DNA from: Sphingomonas phyllosphaerae 5.2
GTDB lineage: Bacteria; Pseudomonadota; Alphaproteobacteria; Sphingomonadales; Sphingomonadaceae
Assembly: GCF_000419605.1 (NCBI RefSeq)
Contig: NZ_ATTI01000001.1
Location: 2,762,501 to 2,826,500, forward strand
DNA: 64,000 bases
Direction of reading: 5' to 3'
The notes under the pieces: model-generated
What the model was told of the DNA's origin: nothing
The model's database searches: none
Seen by the model: only the letters and a program-made list of their open reading frames with translations
Shown: positions 53,357 through 62,840 of the stretch, one piece after another
Position numbering within the stretch: the first letter of the stretch is position 1
How the letters are laid out: every line of letters begins with the position of its first letter
Made by a program: the position numbers and the translations under genes

Positions 53357-54343
53357 ATGGCCAGAACGTTTGCCTTCTTTCTGTGCGACGGATTCCAGTT
53401 GCTCGATCTGGCCGGGCCGTTGGCGGCCCTCGATGCCGCCAATCGTCTTCTCGGGCATGCGCATTATCAGATCGAACTCGTGTCTGATGGCGGAGGATTC
53501 GTGCGGGGAGATGCCGGAGTCGGATTGGCGACCCACCCCGCCGCGTCGATCGTCGCAGAAGCGGTAGTCGTGGTGGGTGGCCGGATCGCCCCGATGCAGG
53601 AGGCCGGCAACGTCGCTGCGATCCGGCACGCGGCGCGTGGCGCGGAGAGCACCGCCAGCATCTGCACCGGCGCCTTCCTGCTTGCGGCGGCCGGGTTGCT
53701 GGACGGTCGACGAGCGACCACGCACTGGCAATTCGCGCAGGAACTGCAGGACCGCTATCCCCTGGTGACGGTCGACGCCGACCGCATCTTCATCAATGAC
53801 GGTGCCGTCTGGACCTCCGCCGGGATGACCGCCGGTATCGACCTGCTGCTCGCGCGGATCGAACTCGATCACGGACCGGAACTCGCCAAGGCGGTGTCGC
53901 GCGAGTTGGTGGTCTATCACCGGCGTCCCGGCGGGCAATCGCAATTCGCGGCGATCGCCCAGATGGAACCGCGGACCGATCGTATCCGCAAGGCGCTGAC
54001 ATTCGCGCGCGATCACCTGTCGGAACCTCTGTCGACCGAGCGCCTCGCAAGTGCCGCCTGCCTGAGTGTCCGTCAATTCAATCGCCTGTTCCGCAAGGAA
54101 ACCGGCGTCACCCCGGCCCGTGCCATCGAACGGTTGCGCTGCGAAGCGGCCCGCATCCGCCTGCGCGATGGAAACGAGACGATCTCGGTCGTCGCGCAGG
54201 CCGTCGGCTTCGCCGATCCGGAACGCATGCGCTGCGCCTTCATCCGCAGCTACGGTCACGCCCCGCAGACGCAGCGCAGGCTCGATCAACCACTGTCTGC
54301 CGGGAACGACGGCCTCGCGTGTTGGCCACCGATGCGGCTCTGA
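53357..54343 (+). CDS. GlxA-type AraC regulator with DJ-1/PfpI domain
   Basis: A 328-residue regulator. Residues 1-190 form a DJ-1/PfpI ligand domain with the elbow STASICTGAF (Cys103) and GLLDGRRATTHW. The C-terminal 110 residues are a double AraC helix-turn-helix (LSTERLASAACLSVRQFNRLFRKETG and ISVVAQAVGFADPERMRCAF). Members such as GlxA, CdhR, GbdR and ArgR respond to quaternary amines or amino acids. GAGG precedes the ATG. Its DJ-1 part is visibly related to the exported protein encoded just upstream, which it may control. Confidence 0.92.
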   Translation: MARTFAFFLCDGFQLLDLAGPLAALDAANRLLGHAHYQIELVSDGGGFVRGDAGVGLATHPAASIVAEAVVVVGGRIAPMQEAGNVAAIRHAARGAESTASICTGAFLLAAAGLLDGRRATTHWQFAQELQDRYPLVTVDADRIFINDGAVWTSAGMTAGIDLLLARIELDHGPELAKAVSRELVVYHRRPGGQSQFAAIAQMEPRTDRIRKALTFARDHLSEPLSTERLASAACLSVRQFNRLFRKETGVTPARAIERLRCEAARIRLRDGNETISVVAQAVGFADPERMRCAFIRSYGHAPQTQRRLDQPLSAGNDGLACWPPMRL

Positions 54344-54828
54344 ATTCAGCGCGGGCCGACGCGGCACCGCGCCCGCTTGCCGTGCCGCCGTGCTCGGGGC
54401 ACCGCGCGCATGCGATGCGCAGGTGACCGCGACAGGTCACGACAGGCGTAGCAGCGTCTGTCGGGCAATCCCATATCGGAGCGACCCACGGGCGCGCAGC
54501 ACCTGCGCCACCACCGCCACCACCCACGCGCCACCGCCAGGCGCCACCGCCGGGCGCCCTCTCCCGTGCGGCGGCGCTCCGGCGCGATGCGGCCCAGCGG
54601 TCGTCGGCATCGGCGGCGAACAGCTGGCCCTCGTTGCAGACCGCACGGATCAGTTCCTCGCCCGTGACGCCGTCACGCGCCAGCTTGCGCCCGGCTTCCT
54701 CATCGCTGCACAGGACGGTGCGGCAAAAGGTCTGTGCAGGCTCCGAAAGATTGCTAGGACGCGTCTGCGCCAGACAGCCAGGCTGTTACGTTCGATCATA
54801 CCAACCGGGGTAGGCTACCATTGGATAA
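54344..54828. other. Gap with an open but startless frame on the minus strand
   Basis: No assigned gene. On the minus strand from about 54790 to 54450 a frame stays open for more than 80 codons with protein-like composition (includes VLCSDEEAGRKLARD and GEELIRAVCNEGQ), but it has no start codon or ribosome site and matches nothing I know. The middle of the gap is Pro/His-codon-rich low-complexity DNA (CCACCACCG type). Confidence 0.4.
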
Positions 54829-56334
54829 GTGGCGGAAATCCAGGTATTTCGCGGCGTGACCTTCAGCGTAGCCACGCGCCCTGGCATCATTCGCCTGACC
54901 GCTGCGGCGGCACTGGCGCTCGCCGCCACCGCGTGCGGGCGCCGCGCCGACGTGGGCGCGGTGGTGGTCAGCGTCATCGGTACCGAGCCGACGCTTGCCG
55001 GGCGTGATCGCGCCGCGCTGTCGGCCGGCGACCGGCTCCTCACCGACTCGCTTGCGGAAGGGCTCGTGCGCTTCGACGCGGTCGGGCAGATCGAGGCGGG
55101 CGTCGCCGAGCGCTGGATCGTCATCGACGACGGGCGCAGCTACATCTTCCGGCTCCGCAACGCGCAATGGACCGACGGCACACCGGTGCGCGCCGCCGAT
55201 GTCGTTCCGTTGTTGCGCCGCCAGATCGCACGCAATTCGCGCAACCGCGTCGCGCCCTATCTCACCGCCGTCGCCTCGGTGGTCGAGATGACGCCCGAGG
55301 TCATCGAGATCGAGCTTGCCCGTCCCCGTCCCGATCTGCTCAAGCTGTTCGCACAACCGGAACTCGCGCTGGTCCGCGCGCGTGACAGTGGCGCCGGCCC
55401 GTTCCGTCGTCGCCCGGGCACACGCGACGGCGCGCTGCTCACCCCCGCCCCCGACCCGAACCGCGATCCCGACGAAGAAGGCCCGACGCCCGAGCAGAAC
55501 GTACGGCTGCGTGGCGAACGCGCCGCGCTCGCGATCCTGCGCTTCGTCGAGCGGCATTCGGATCTGGTCAGCGGCGGCACGCTTTCCGACTGGCCGATCC
55601 TCCAGGCCGCCAACCCCGCTCCCGCCAACGTCCGCATCGATCCGGCAGCGGGATTGTTCGGGCTCGCGATCGTCAATCGCACCGGCTTTCTCGCCGATGC
55701 CGCCAACCGCGCCGCAGTCGCGCAGGCGTTCGATCGCGCCGACCTGACCGGCAGCGTCTCGCCCGAATGGCTCCCGCGCGAGACGATCCTCCCCGACCAG
55801 CTCGACGCCGCCGCACCGCCCACCCTGCCGGCGTGGGCGGCTGTCCCGCCCGATCAACGTCAGGCTGCGGCGCGGCGCCAGGTTGCGGCATGGCGCGCCG
55901 CCAACGGCGTACCGGTCCTGCGGCTCGCTTTGCCCGGCGGCCCGGGAGGCACCTTGCTGTGGGCGCGTCTGGCGCGCGACCTGTTCGCGATCGGCATCCG
56001 TCCGGAACGCGCCACGCTCGACGACACGTCCGCCGACCTGCGCCTGATCGACGACGTTGCCCCCTATGACAATGCGCGCTGGTATCTCGCCGAAGCGTGC
56101 GTGGCCTGCGCGCCCGAGGTCGCCACCGCGATCGAGGCCGCGCGGCTCGCCGATACGCTCCCGGAACGCGCCGCCGCCACCGCACTCGCCGATCGCCTGC
56201 TGACCGAGGATGTCGCTTTCGTGCCGCTCGCCCGGCCACTGCGCTGGTCGCTCGTCGCGCTGCGACTGCGGCAGTGGCAGCCGAACCCGCGCGCCTGGCA
56301 TCCATTGAACCGGCTGCGTACCGACACCAACTGA
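54829..56334 (+). CDS. Peptide/nickel-type ABC substrate-binding lipoprotein, orphan
   Basis: A 501-residue family 5 solute-binding protein. After a basic N-terminus a signal reads LTAAAALALAATACG with a lipobox Cys near residue 36. GDRLLTDSLAEGLVRFDAVGQIEAGVAERW is the conserved opening of domain I, and YIFRLRNAQWTDGTPVRAADVV is the classic SBP_bac_5 motif. The later domains are shortened and Ala/Arg/Pro rich. The start is a GTG. No permease or ATPase gene is nearby, so it may act with a distant transporter or as a binding/sensing lipoprotein. Confidence 0.85.
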   Translation: MAEIQVFRGVTFSVATRPGIIRLTAAAALALAATACGRRADVGAVVVSVIGTEPTLAGRDRAALSAGDRLLTDSLAEGLVRFDAVGQIEAGVAERWIVIDDGRSYIFRLRNAQWTDGTPVRAADVVPLLRRQIARNSRNRVAPYLTAVASVVEMTPEVIEIELARPRPDLLKLFAQPELALVRARDSGAGPFRRRPGTRDGALLTPAPDPNRDPDEEGPTPEQNVRLRGERAALAILRFVERHSDLVSGGTLSDWPILQAANPAPANVRIDPAAGLFGLAIVNRTGFLADAANRAAVAQAFDRADLTGSVSPEWLPRETILPDQLDAAAPPTLPAWAAVPPDQRQAAARRQVAAWRAANGVPVLRLALPGGPGGTLLWARLARDLFAIGIRPERATLDDTSADLRLIDDVAPYDNARWYLAEACVACAPEVATAIEAARLADTLPERAAATALADRLLTEDVAFVPLARPLRWSLVALRLRQWQPNPRAWHPLNRLRTDTN

Positions 56335-56340
56335 CGTATC

Positions 56341-56763
56341 ATGGTCGCTCGCCCCACCCCGCTCAATGCCTCGCTCCTCGACACGCTGCCGGTCGGTCGC
56401 GATCCCGCCGCGGTGCGCCGTCGCGTCGAGGCGGTCGAGCGCCTGCTGGAAGGCTTGTACGTCATCCCCGGCATCAATCGCCGTGTCGGGCTCGACGCGG
56501 TGGTCGGGCTGGTGCCGGTGGTGGGCGATGTCCTCGCCGGTGCGATGGGGATGTGGCTGGTGTGGGAGGCCCGCAACCTCGGCATGGGACGCATGGCGCT
56601 GTTCGGCATGACGGCGCGCGTCGGCTTCGACACGCTGCTGGGGATGGTGCCGCTGGTCGGCGACGCCGCCGACTTCTTCTATCGCTCGAACACCCGCAAC
56701 CTGAAGCGCATCAAGAAGCACCTCGACAAACATCACCCCGCCACGGTGACGCTCGACGGCTGA
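56341..56763 (+). CDS. DUF4112 family membrane protein
   Basis: A 140-residue protein of the DUF4112 family. The duplicated pattern is clear: GLDAVVGLVPVVGDVLAGAMG and GFDTLLGMVPLVGDAADFFYRSNTRNLK, each a glycine-rich hairpin in the membrane. It ends in a basic amphipathic helix. Function is unknown. It lies six bases after the binding-protein gene and is probably cotranscribed with it. Confidence 0.92.
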   Translation: MVARPTPLNASLLDTLPVGRDPAAVRRRVEAVERLLEGLYVIPGINRRVGLDAVVGLVPVVGDVLAGAMGMWLVWEARNLGMGRMALFGMTARVGFDTLLGMVPLVGDAADFFYRSNTRNLKRIKKHLDKHHPATVTLDG

Positions 56764-56772
56764 TCGCGGCGG

Positions 56773-57867
56773 CTACGATGCGTGCGGTACGAACACGGTG
56801 CCGCCGGGCATCGCGCGCGGCACGCCGGTGGTGCCCGGAAAGCTGATCGGCAGCCCTTCCAGCGTCCGTACCGCCATATAGGCGAATCCCTCCGCCTCCA
56901 GCCCGTCGCCGTGCCAGCCGAGCGCGTCGACCGGCTCCGGTGTCAGCCCCGTCCGCACTGCGATCATCGCCAGCAGCGTGGGATTGTGTCGCCCGCCGCC
57001 CGCCACCAGCAGGCGCTGCGGTGCGCACGGCAGCAGCGCCAACCCTTCCGCCACGCTCGCCGCCGTGAACGCGGTCAACGTCGCCGCACCATCCGCGGCG
57101 GAAAGCCCGCGCGCCGGCTGGATCGTGAAATCGTTGCGGTCGAGTGACTTGGGATAGGGTGCCGCGAAGAACGGATGGTCGAGCATCGCGGTCAGCACCG
57201 CCTCGTCCACCCGCCCGGCAGCCGCCAGCGCACCGCCCGCGTCGAATCGTGCCCCGCTCTCCTGTTCCACCCAGCTGTCGATCAGGCCGTTCGCCGGCCC
57301 GGTATCGAACGCCGCCACCGCCTCGCCGGCGTCGACCAGCGTGACGTTCGCCACCCCGCCCAGGTTCAGGATCGCGATCGGCGATGCCACTCCGGCGGCC
57401 AGCGCGGCGTGATAGATCGGGATCAACGGCGCCCCCTGACCGCCGGCCGCGACATCGGCGCTGCGGAAATCGGCGACCGTGCGGATTCTGGTGACGTCGG
57501 CCAGCACCTGCCCGTCGCCAATTTGCCAGGTCCAGCGCCGGTCGGGGCGATGCGCCACCGTCTGCCCGTGGAAACCGATCACGCCGACATCGCTCGCCGC
57601 CACGCCGGCATCGCGCAGCAGCTTCTGCACTGCCAGCGCATGGGTGCGCGTGATCAGCGCGCCAGCAGCCACCAGTTCCGGGCTTGCCCGCGGCCGTGGA
57701 TAGGTCAGCGCCAGCGCGGTCGCCTCCGACAATTGCGCACGCGCCGCATCCGAATATGGCTCGCCCCGGAACGCGATCGAGCGCACCGAACGCCGCCCGT
57801 CGGTTTCGATCAGCGCCGCGTCGATCCCGTCGAGCGAGGTGCCCGACATCAATCCGATCGCCAACAT
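56773..57867 (-). CDS. anmK: Anhydro-N-acetylmuramic acid kinase
   Basis: A 364-residue sugar kinase of the ASKHA fold that opens and phosphorylates 1,6-anhydroMurNAc during cell-wall recycling. Motifs are the opening [70 protein letters not shown] and [12 protein letters not shown]. The C-terminal [22 protein letters not shown] is typical. It is divergent from rimO. The GH25 gene in this window may relate to the same wall turnover, but they are far apart. Confidence 0.97.
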   Translation of the reverse strand: MLAIGLMSGTSLDGIDAALIETDGRRSVRSIAFRGEPYSDAARAQLSEATALALTYPRPRASPELVAAGALITRTHALAVQKLLRDAGVAASDVGVIGFHGQTVAHRPDRRWTWQIGDGQVLADVTRIRTVADFRSADVAAGGQGAPLIPIYHAALAAGVASPIAILNLGGVANVTLVDAGEAVAAFDTGPANGLIDSWVEQESGARFDAGGALAAAGRVDEAVLTAMLDHPFFAAPYPKSLDRNDFTIQPARGLSAADGAATLTAFTAASVAEGLALLPCAPQRLLVAGGGRHNPTLLAMIAVRTGLTPEPVDALGWHGDGLEAEGFAYMAVRTLEGLPISFPGTTGVPRAMPGGTVFVPHAS

Positions 57868-57960
57868 CGCCGCGCCCTCCCGTTTCAGATCGCCACCGCT
57901 ATCGCGCGCGACGCCGCCACTGGCAAATCGGACCGTCTCGCATTATGTGCGGACGATCCC

Positions 57961-59292
57961 ATGGCAACGCAAATCCCCTCACCGCCCCGCGTGGGCATGG
58001 TCTCGCTCGGCTGTCCCAAGAACCTGGTCGACAGCGAACGGATCCTGACCCAGCTCCGCGCCGACGGCTACCAGATGTCGGCCGACTATTCCGGCGCCGA
58101 CGTCGTGCTGGTCAACACCTGCGGCTTTCTCGATTCGGCGAAGGAAGAATCGCTCGAGGCGATCGGTGAGGCGATCGCCGAGAATGGCCGCGTCATCGTC
58201 ACCGGCTGCATGGGCAAGGAAGCCGAGACGATCCGCGCGCGCTTTCCGGGCGTCCTCGCGATCACCGGCGCCCATGAATATGAGCAGGTCGTGGAGGCTG
58301 TACACGCCGCCGCGCCCGCCGCGCTCAGTCCGTATGTCGACCTGATCCCCGACGCCGGCCTGAAGCTGACCCCGCGCCACTACAGCTACCTGAAGATCTC
58401 GGAGGGCTGCAATCACCGCTGCTCCTTCTGCATCATCCCGTCGCTGCGCGGCGACCTGGTCAGCCGCCGCCCCGACGCGATCCTGCGCGAGGCCGAGAAG
58501 CTCGTCGCGGCGGGCACCAGGGAATTGCTGGTCATCAGCCAGGACACGTCGGCCTATGGCATCGACATCCGCGACCAGTCGCGGATGTGGAAGGGTGCGG
58601 AGGTGCGCCCCCACATGACCGACCTCGCGCGCGAGCTCGGCCGGATCGCGCCATGGGTGCGACTCCACTATGTCTATCCGTATCCGCACGTCGATCAGGT
58701 CATACCGTTGATGGCGGACGGGCTGGTGCTCCCCTATCTCGACATTCCCTTCCAGCACGCCGCGCCGTCGGTGCTGCGCCGCATGAAGCGGCCCGCCAAC
58801 GACGCCAAGGTGCTCGGCCGAATCAAGGCGTGGCGGGAGATCTGCCCGGACATCGCGATCCGCTCGACCTTCGTCGTGGGCTTTCCCGGCGAAACCGAGG
58901 CGGACTTCCAGTATCTGCTCGACTGGCTGGACGAGGCGCAGCTCGACCGGGTCGGCGCCTTCCGCTTCGAACCCGTCGAGGGCGCGTCCGCAAACGCACT
59001 GCCCGATCCGGTGCCGGAGGAGGTGAAGGAAGAACGTTACGCGCAGATCATGGAGAAGACCGCCGCGATCTCGACGGCGAAGCTCGCTGCCAAGGTGGGA
59101 CGCACGCTCGACGTCATCATCGACGCGGTCGATGCCGAAAGCGGCGGCGCTTCCGGGCGATCGATGGCCGACGCGCCGGAGATCGACGGTGAGGTCCACC
59201 TGCGCGATGCCGGCCATCTCGCGGCCGGCGACATCCTGCGCGTCGTGATCGAGGATGCCGACGAGCACGATCTGTTCGGCGTACCCGCCTGA
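57961..59292 (+). CDS. rimO: Ribosomal protein S12 methylthiotransferase RimO
   Basis: A 443-residue radical-SAM methylthiotransferase that modifies Asp88 of ribosomal protein S12. Three N-terminal Fe-S cysteines are in [29 protein letters not shown] and [11 protein letters not shown]. The radical-SAM cluster motif is [22 protein letters not shown] and [16 protein letters not shown] separate RimO from MiaB. A C-terminal TRAM domain follows residue 375. The ATG is the only start that gives the family N-terminus. Confidence 0.98.
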   Translation: MATQIPSPPRVGMVSLGCPKNLVDSERILTQLRADGYQMSADYSGADVVLVNTCGFLDSAKEESLEAIGEAIAENGRVIVTGCMGKEAETIRARFPGVLAITGAHEYEQVVEAVHAAAPAALSPYVDLIPDAGLKLTPRHYSYLKISEGCNHRCSFCIIPSLRGDLVSRRPDAILREAEKLVAAGTRELLVISQDTSAYGIDIRDQSRMWKGAEVRPHMTDLARELGRIAPWVRLHYVYPYPHVDQVIPLMADGLVLPYLDIPFQHAAPSVLRRMKRPANDAKVLGRIKAWREICPDIAIRSTFVVGFPGETEADFQYLLDWLDEAQLDRVGAFRFEPVEGASANALPDPVPEEVKEERYAQIMEKTAAISTAKLAAKVGRTLDVIIDAVDAESGGASGRSMADAPEIDGEVHLRDAGHLAAGDILRVVIEDADEHDLFGVPA

Positions 59293-59386
59293 CCATCAAG
59301 CCTCTGAGCCGATGCGATAAATTGGCATGCCTCACGATCGGTTAACGATCCGGCCCTAAACCCGCCGGATTACCGATGGAGACACC

Positions 59387-60418
59387 ATGCCGCGCCGGAT
59401 CAGGTCCCTGTTGTCGTTGTTGAGTGACGAAGTCGCCGCGCACGCCGACCGGTCGGAAGCGATCGCCGGGCAAACACGGCTGCTGGCGCTCAATGCCGCC
59501 ATCGAAGCCGCCCGCTCCGGCGAGGCGGGCCGCGGCTTCGGCGTCGTCGCGCAGGAAGTGAAGACGCTCGCCGCGCAGGCGAGCAGCTCGTCACGTGCCT
59601 TCCGCGAGGAACTGCTCGGCCGTCTCCAGCAAGGTAGCGGGATCGCCGGCGACCTCGTCAGCGAGCTCGAGGGCGGACGGCTCGGCGAACTGGCGCAGTC
59701 GATCGCCGACGCCTTGTCGCGCACGCTGTTCGACCGCACGATCGACGTCCGCGTGCTCGCCAGCGACCATTCGGTACGCGAGAGCCTGCTGCTCTCCGAT
59801 AACGACCGCGCCATCGCCCGCGCGGTGGAGCGGATGCGCTCGCTGCTCAGCTTTTCCCCTTACTTCCTCAACGGCTTCGTCGTCGCTGCCGACGGTCGGA
59901 TCGGGGCGTGCGCGCATGAAAATGCCGCGGTGCGCTCGGTCCGCTTCGACAGCTTCGCGCAGTTCAGGGCGGTCATGCAGGGGCCGCTACCGGCCGGCTG
60001 GTCCACCGACGAGGTCTGGCCCAATCCCTGGTCGCACGAACGCAAGGTCCTGATCTTCACCGCACCCGTCGCGGTAGAGGGGGTGACGATCGGGGTCTGC
60101 TATCTGGAATATGATTTCGAAGGGCAGGTCGCGCAGCTCATCGACGTTCTCAACCGCTCCTCGCGCCGCGCGACCATCTCGATCGTCGACCCGCACGGTC
60201 GCATCGTCGCCACGACGGGCACGCGCCGCTTCCACGAACAGCATCCGCATGCCGCCGGCGGGGCGGCGCGCATCCAGTCGCTCGACGGGCTGGTCGTCGC
60301 GCAGGCGCGGGTCCCGACCGACCACGGCATCCCGGGGCTCGATTTCCGCTGCGTCATCGAAGACCATGTCTCCAGCGACAGCGAGATCGTCGCGGCGATG
60401 TCGGGGCTGGCGGCGTGA
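59387..60418 (+). CDS. Small soluble MCP-like protein with C-terminal sensor domain
   Basis: A 343-residue cytoplasmic protein without membrane helices. The first 75 residues are the tip of a chemoreceptor signalling hairpin ([35 protein letters not shown]), with only short coiled-coil arms. The rest is a mixed alpha/beta region that resembles a PAS/Cache-like sensor ([55 protein letters not shown]). Ordinary receptors have the sensor first, so this order is reversed. It could still bind CheA/CheW, or act as a decoy. It is monocistronic. Confidence 0.8.
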   Translation: MPRRIRSLLSLLSDEVAAHADRSEAIAGQTRLLALNAAIEAARSGEAGRGFGVVAQEVKTLAAQASSSSRAFREELLGRLQQGSGIAGDLVSELEGGRLGELAQSIADALSRTLFDRTIDVRVLASDHSVRESLLLSDNDRAIARAVERMRSLLSFSPYFLNGFVVAADGRIGACAHENAAVRSVRFDSFAQFRAVMQGPLPAGWSTDEVWPNPWSHERKVLIFTAPVAVEGVTIGVCYLEYDFEGQVAQLIDVLNRSSRRATISIVDPHGRIVATTGTRRFHEQHPHAAGGAARIQSLDGLVVAQARVPTDHGIPGLDFRCVIEDHVSSDSEIVAAMSGLAA

Positions 60419-60670
60419 AGCCGCCCGCCGGTCGGTAGCGGGTAGCGACCCGTATCCATGACGCAGGGCGGCTTCCGATAGGAACGCCATCGGCGAAGTC
60501 TGTACCGGCCCGCAATGGCGGCAGAAAACGGGCCGCGCTCGTGCGTCTGGCGGCCGATGACATGGGCAGGATCGATCGGATGTGGGGCGGGAATTTCGGT
60601 CATCTCGCAAGCCGTTGACCGAAAGGTAATTCCTCCCGCCTAGCGCCACGTACGGGGCAAGGAGGCGCAC

Positions 60671-61240
60671 ATGGGAATATTGGACTCGCTCGCCAGCTTC
60701 ATCGACAATGAGGGCTTGGCCGAAGCCTTTGCGGTGAAGCCGGACGATCCCGCGAAGGTGCGGAAGCCGATGCGTGACGGGATCGCCCGGACGCGCGAGC
60801 AATATGCGGCGCGCGGCAACGGCACCGTCAAGGCGAGCGGGCGATGGTGGCAGGTCCAGAACGGCATCGTCGCCTTCACCGTGAAGGTCGGCGGTGGCAC
60901 GCTCCCCCTGAACGGCGCGTCGACGAACCACATCCCCGAAGCCATGTTCGACGTCTTCCTGACCAAGCTGGAGCAAGCGCTGGACGCCGGTGAACTCGAC
61001 GAAGCGTTGAAGCTCAACCAGGACGAACGGGCAAAGTCGCAAGCCCCGGGCGGCGGCGCGCGCGCGGCGGACCTCCCTGCGGGCAGCGACCGACGTCCCG
61101 GCATCGACCGCGAGGACTGGGATGACCTCACCTGGGCGCAACGCCAGAAGGTCAATGCGCTGTATCGCCAGGGAAAGAATCCGGACGGCAGCGCAATCGC
61201 CGAAGTCGGCTACAAGCCCGACGCGCCACTTGCGGCCTGA
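60671..61240 (+). CDS. Hypothetical protein, no recognised family
   Basis: A 189-residue soluble protein. The first 100 residues look like a compact alpha/beta domain (SGRWWQVQNGIVAFTVKVGGGTLPLNGASTN and IPEAMFDVFLTKLEQALDAGELDEAL). A Gly/Ala/Arg linker follows, then a short helix REDWDDLTWAQRQKVNALYRQG. There is no signal peptide or membrane segment. AAGGAGG precedes the ATG at ideal spacing, so it is expressed. It stands alone in orientation and spacing. Confidence 0.75.
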   Translation: MGILDSLASFIDNEGLAEAFAVKPDDPAKVRKPMRDGIARTREQYAARGNGTVKASGRWWQVQNGIVAFTVKVGGGTLPLNGASTNHIPEAMFDVFLTKLEQALDAGELDEALKLNQDERAKSQAPGGGARAADLPAGSDRRPGIDREDWDDLTWAQRQKVNALYRQGKNPDGSAIAEVGYKPDAPLAA

Positions 61241-61269
61241 GGAAGCGCCGCGGTGGGCGGCGCCCTTTC

Positions 61270-62388
61270 TCAGGCTTGCGCCTCGGAGCGGCGCGTTGCC
61301 CGCGATCGCGGCGGCAACAGCCATCGCTTCAGCCACGACGCGGCGTGCGCCTCATATCCCGCGTGGATGGCGTAGGCGACCAGCACCAACAGCCCGGCGA
61401 CCGCAACCGGCACCAACGGTGCCCCTATACCCGCGCGCGTGCCCACGGCGGCGATGATGCCCACTCCGAGGTGATTATGGAGCAGATAAAGCGGGTAACT
61501 GACCGTCCCGACGAAGAACAGTCCACGGGTCGCCAGCAGCTTCTGAATCGCGACCGAGCGCTGGCTTGCCGCGAACAGCACCACGACACCGAGCAAGGCG
61601 GCCTTGTCGCTCCATAGCACGACTCGAAAGTTCGTCAGCGAGCAGACCAGACCGATCGCGACCGCCAGCCAATACAGGCGCGGCGATCGCGCCTCGTGCG
61701 CGCGGTAGAACAATGCACCGCTGGCGAACCATCCGAAAAACTCCAGCCCCGCCCACCACAGCGGCTCGGGCGCGCGGCCCAGCAGCGGCACCGAAATGTA
61801 GCGAAGTCCGGCGGCGATCACCCAAAGCGCGATCAGGCCGGCCACCGCCCGCTTCCAGCGAAACGCGAAATACAGCACGCCGAAAATTACGTAGAACGAG
61901 AATTCGGTGACCAGCGTCCAGTACGCGCCATCGACGGGCAGAACGTCGATCTTCATCAACCCGTGGTAGAAAGACGGGCTAATAAAGGTGAGCGCCACCG
62001 CGATATCGCCTACCCGATACCCTCCCGTCGGCATATCCGGCAGCATGGTCGACGCTGCGGCCAGCAAAACCGAACAGAGCAGCAGCGCGGGGGCCAGCCG
62101 GATCCAGCGACGTATCAGGAAGCGCACCACGTCCGTCGACGTCTCCAGCGTCCTGAAGATCACGAAACCGGAAATCAGGAAGAACAGGTACACGCCCAGC
62201 CATCCCTGCCCGAAGAACGGCAGCGCGCGATGGCGGTCGCCATACGGCAGGTTCGCGGCGTAGGTCGCCCCGTAATAATGCCAGCCGATCACCGCTATCA
62301 CGGCGACGCCGCGCAGGCCGTCGAGATAGCGGATGCGATGCGCGGTATTCTCGACGGAGTCGGCACCATGCCCCTCCAGCGGCGTCAT
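61270..62388 (-). CDS. Acyltransferase 3 family membrane protein
   Basis: A 372-residue integral membrane acyltransferase (AT3, OafA/NodX type). The opening RIRYLDGLRGVAVIAVIGWHYYG carries the catalytic His, FFGQGWLGVYLFFLISGFVIFRTLE the second motif, and FLIRRWIRLAPALLL the conserved Arg pair. About ten helices follow, with no C-terminal SGNH domain. AT3 proteins O-acetylate or succinylate surface sugars. The start is an ATG 26 codons before the first motif. Confidence 0.93.
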   Translation of the reverse strand: MTPLEGHGADSVENTAHRIRYLDGLRGVAVIAVIGWHYYGATYAANLPYGDRHRALPFFGQGWLGVYLFFLISGFVIFRTLETSTDVVRFLIRRWIRLAPALLLCSVLLAAASTMLPDMPTGGYRVGDIAVALTFISPSFYHGLMKIDVLPVDGAYWTLVTEFSFYVIFGVLYFAFRWKRAVAGLIALWVIAAGLRYISVPLLGRAPEPLWWAGLEFFGWFASGALFYRAHEARSPRLYWLAVAIGLVCSLTNFRVVLWSDKAALLGVVVLFAASQRSVAIQKLLATRGLFFVGTVSYPLYLLHNHLGVGIIAAVGTRAGIGAPLVPVAVAGLLVLVAYAIHAGYEAHAASWLKRWLLPPRSRATRRSEAQA

Positions 62389-62700
62389 GCGGCCGTCGAG
62401 ACCAGAAGGGGGCTGCCGCAACCCCCGGTGTTTCGCGCGACATTGCCTGCGATGCCGGCCCGCATGGGGCGACCGGCTATGGTCGAACCCCGCCGCCCCG
62501 TCCGAACGACCGCCGTCCCCGCAATCTGCTTCATATCGCGTCCCCCGGCGCACGATTGCCGAGGCGCACCGCGGTTGTCGACCTTTTCCCTGCACGCACC
62601 GTTGCTGGATCGAAACACCATGTCCATACCGCGCTGCCACGGGAAGGCTGAACTTGAGTGGGTGAGTGGCCGAACGACAAACGTCGAGCACCACGAGGGT
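62389..62700. other. Gap between acyltransferase and tRNA remnant
   Basis: About 310 bases with no convincing gene. Open frames on the minus strand have no ribosome site and no family motif. Confidence 0.5.
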
Positions 62701-62750
62701 TGGTAGCGGAGGAGGGACTTGAACCCCCGACACGCGGATTATGATTCCGC
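62701..62750 (-). other. 3' half of a CAU-anticodon tRNA, probable att site of an integrative element
   Basis: Read on the minus strand, this is the anticodon arm (GCGGA-ATCATAA-TCCGC region, anticodon CAT), variable loop, T arm (GGGGG-TTCAAGT-CCCTC), acceptor strand CTCCGCT, A and CCA of a tRNA (elongator Met or Ile2). The 5' half is missing: just before the anticodon stem the sequence switches to unrelated lower-GC DNA with no D arm. Tyrosine recombinases that use tRNA targets leave exactly such a displaced 3' half at one end of the element. An integrase gene lies about 0.85 kb away. Confidence 0.8.
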
Positions 62751-62840
62751 ACGAACGTCGCTTAGGTCCTTGCCTTATTAGCCTCTTGTTGCTTCCATGT
62801 CGCACTCAGCATGCGGCGTAGCGATGACCAAGGACCTGAT

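Noticed and set aside
62701..62800. A complete tRNA with an intron
   Set aside because: No acceptor 5' strand or D arm is found within reach upstream of the anticodon stem; a split by integration explains it better.
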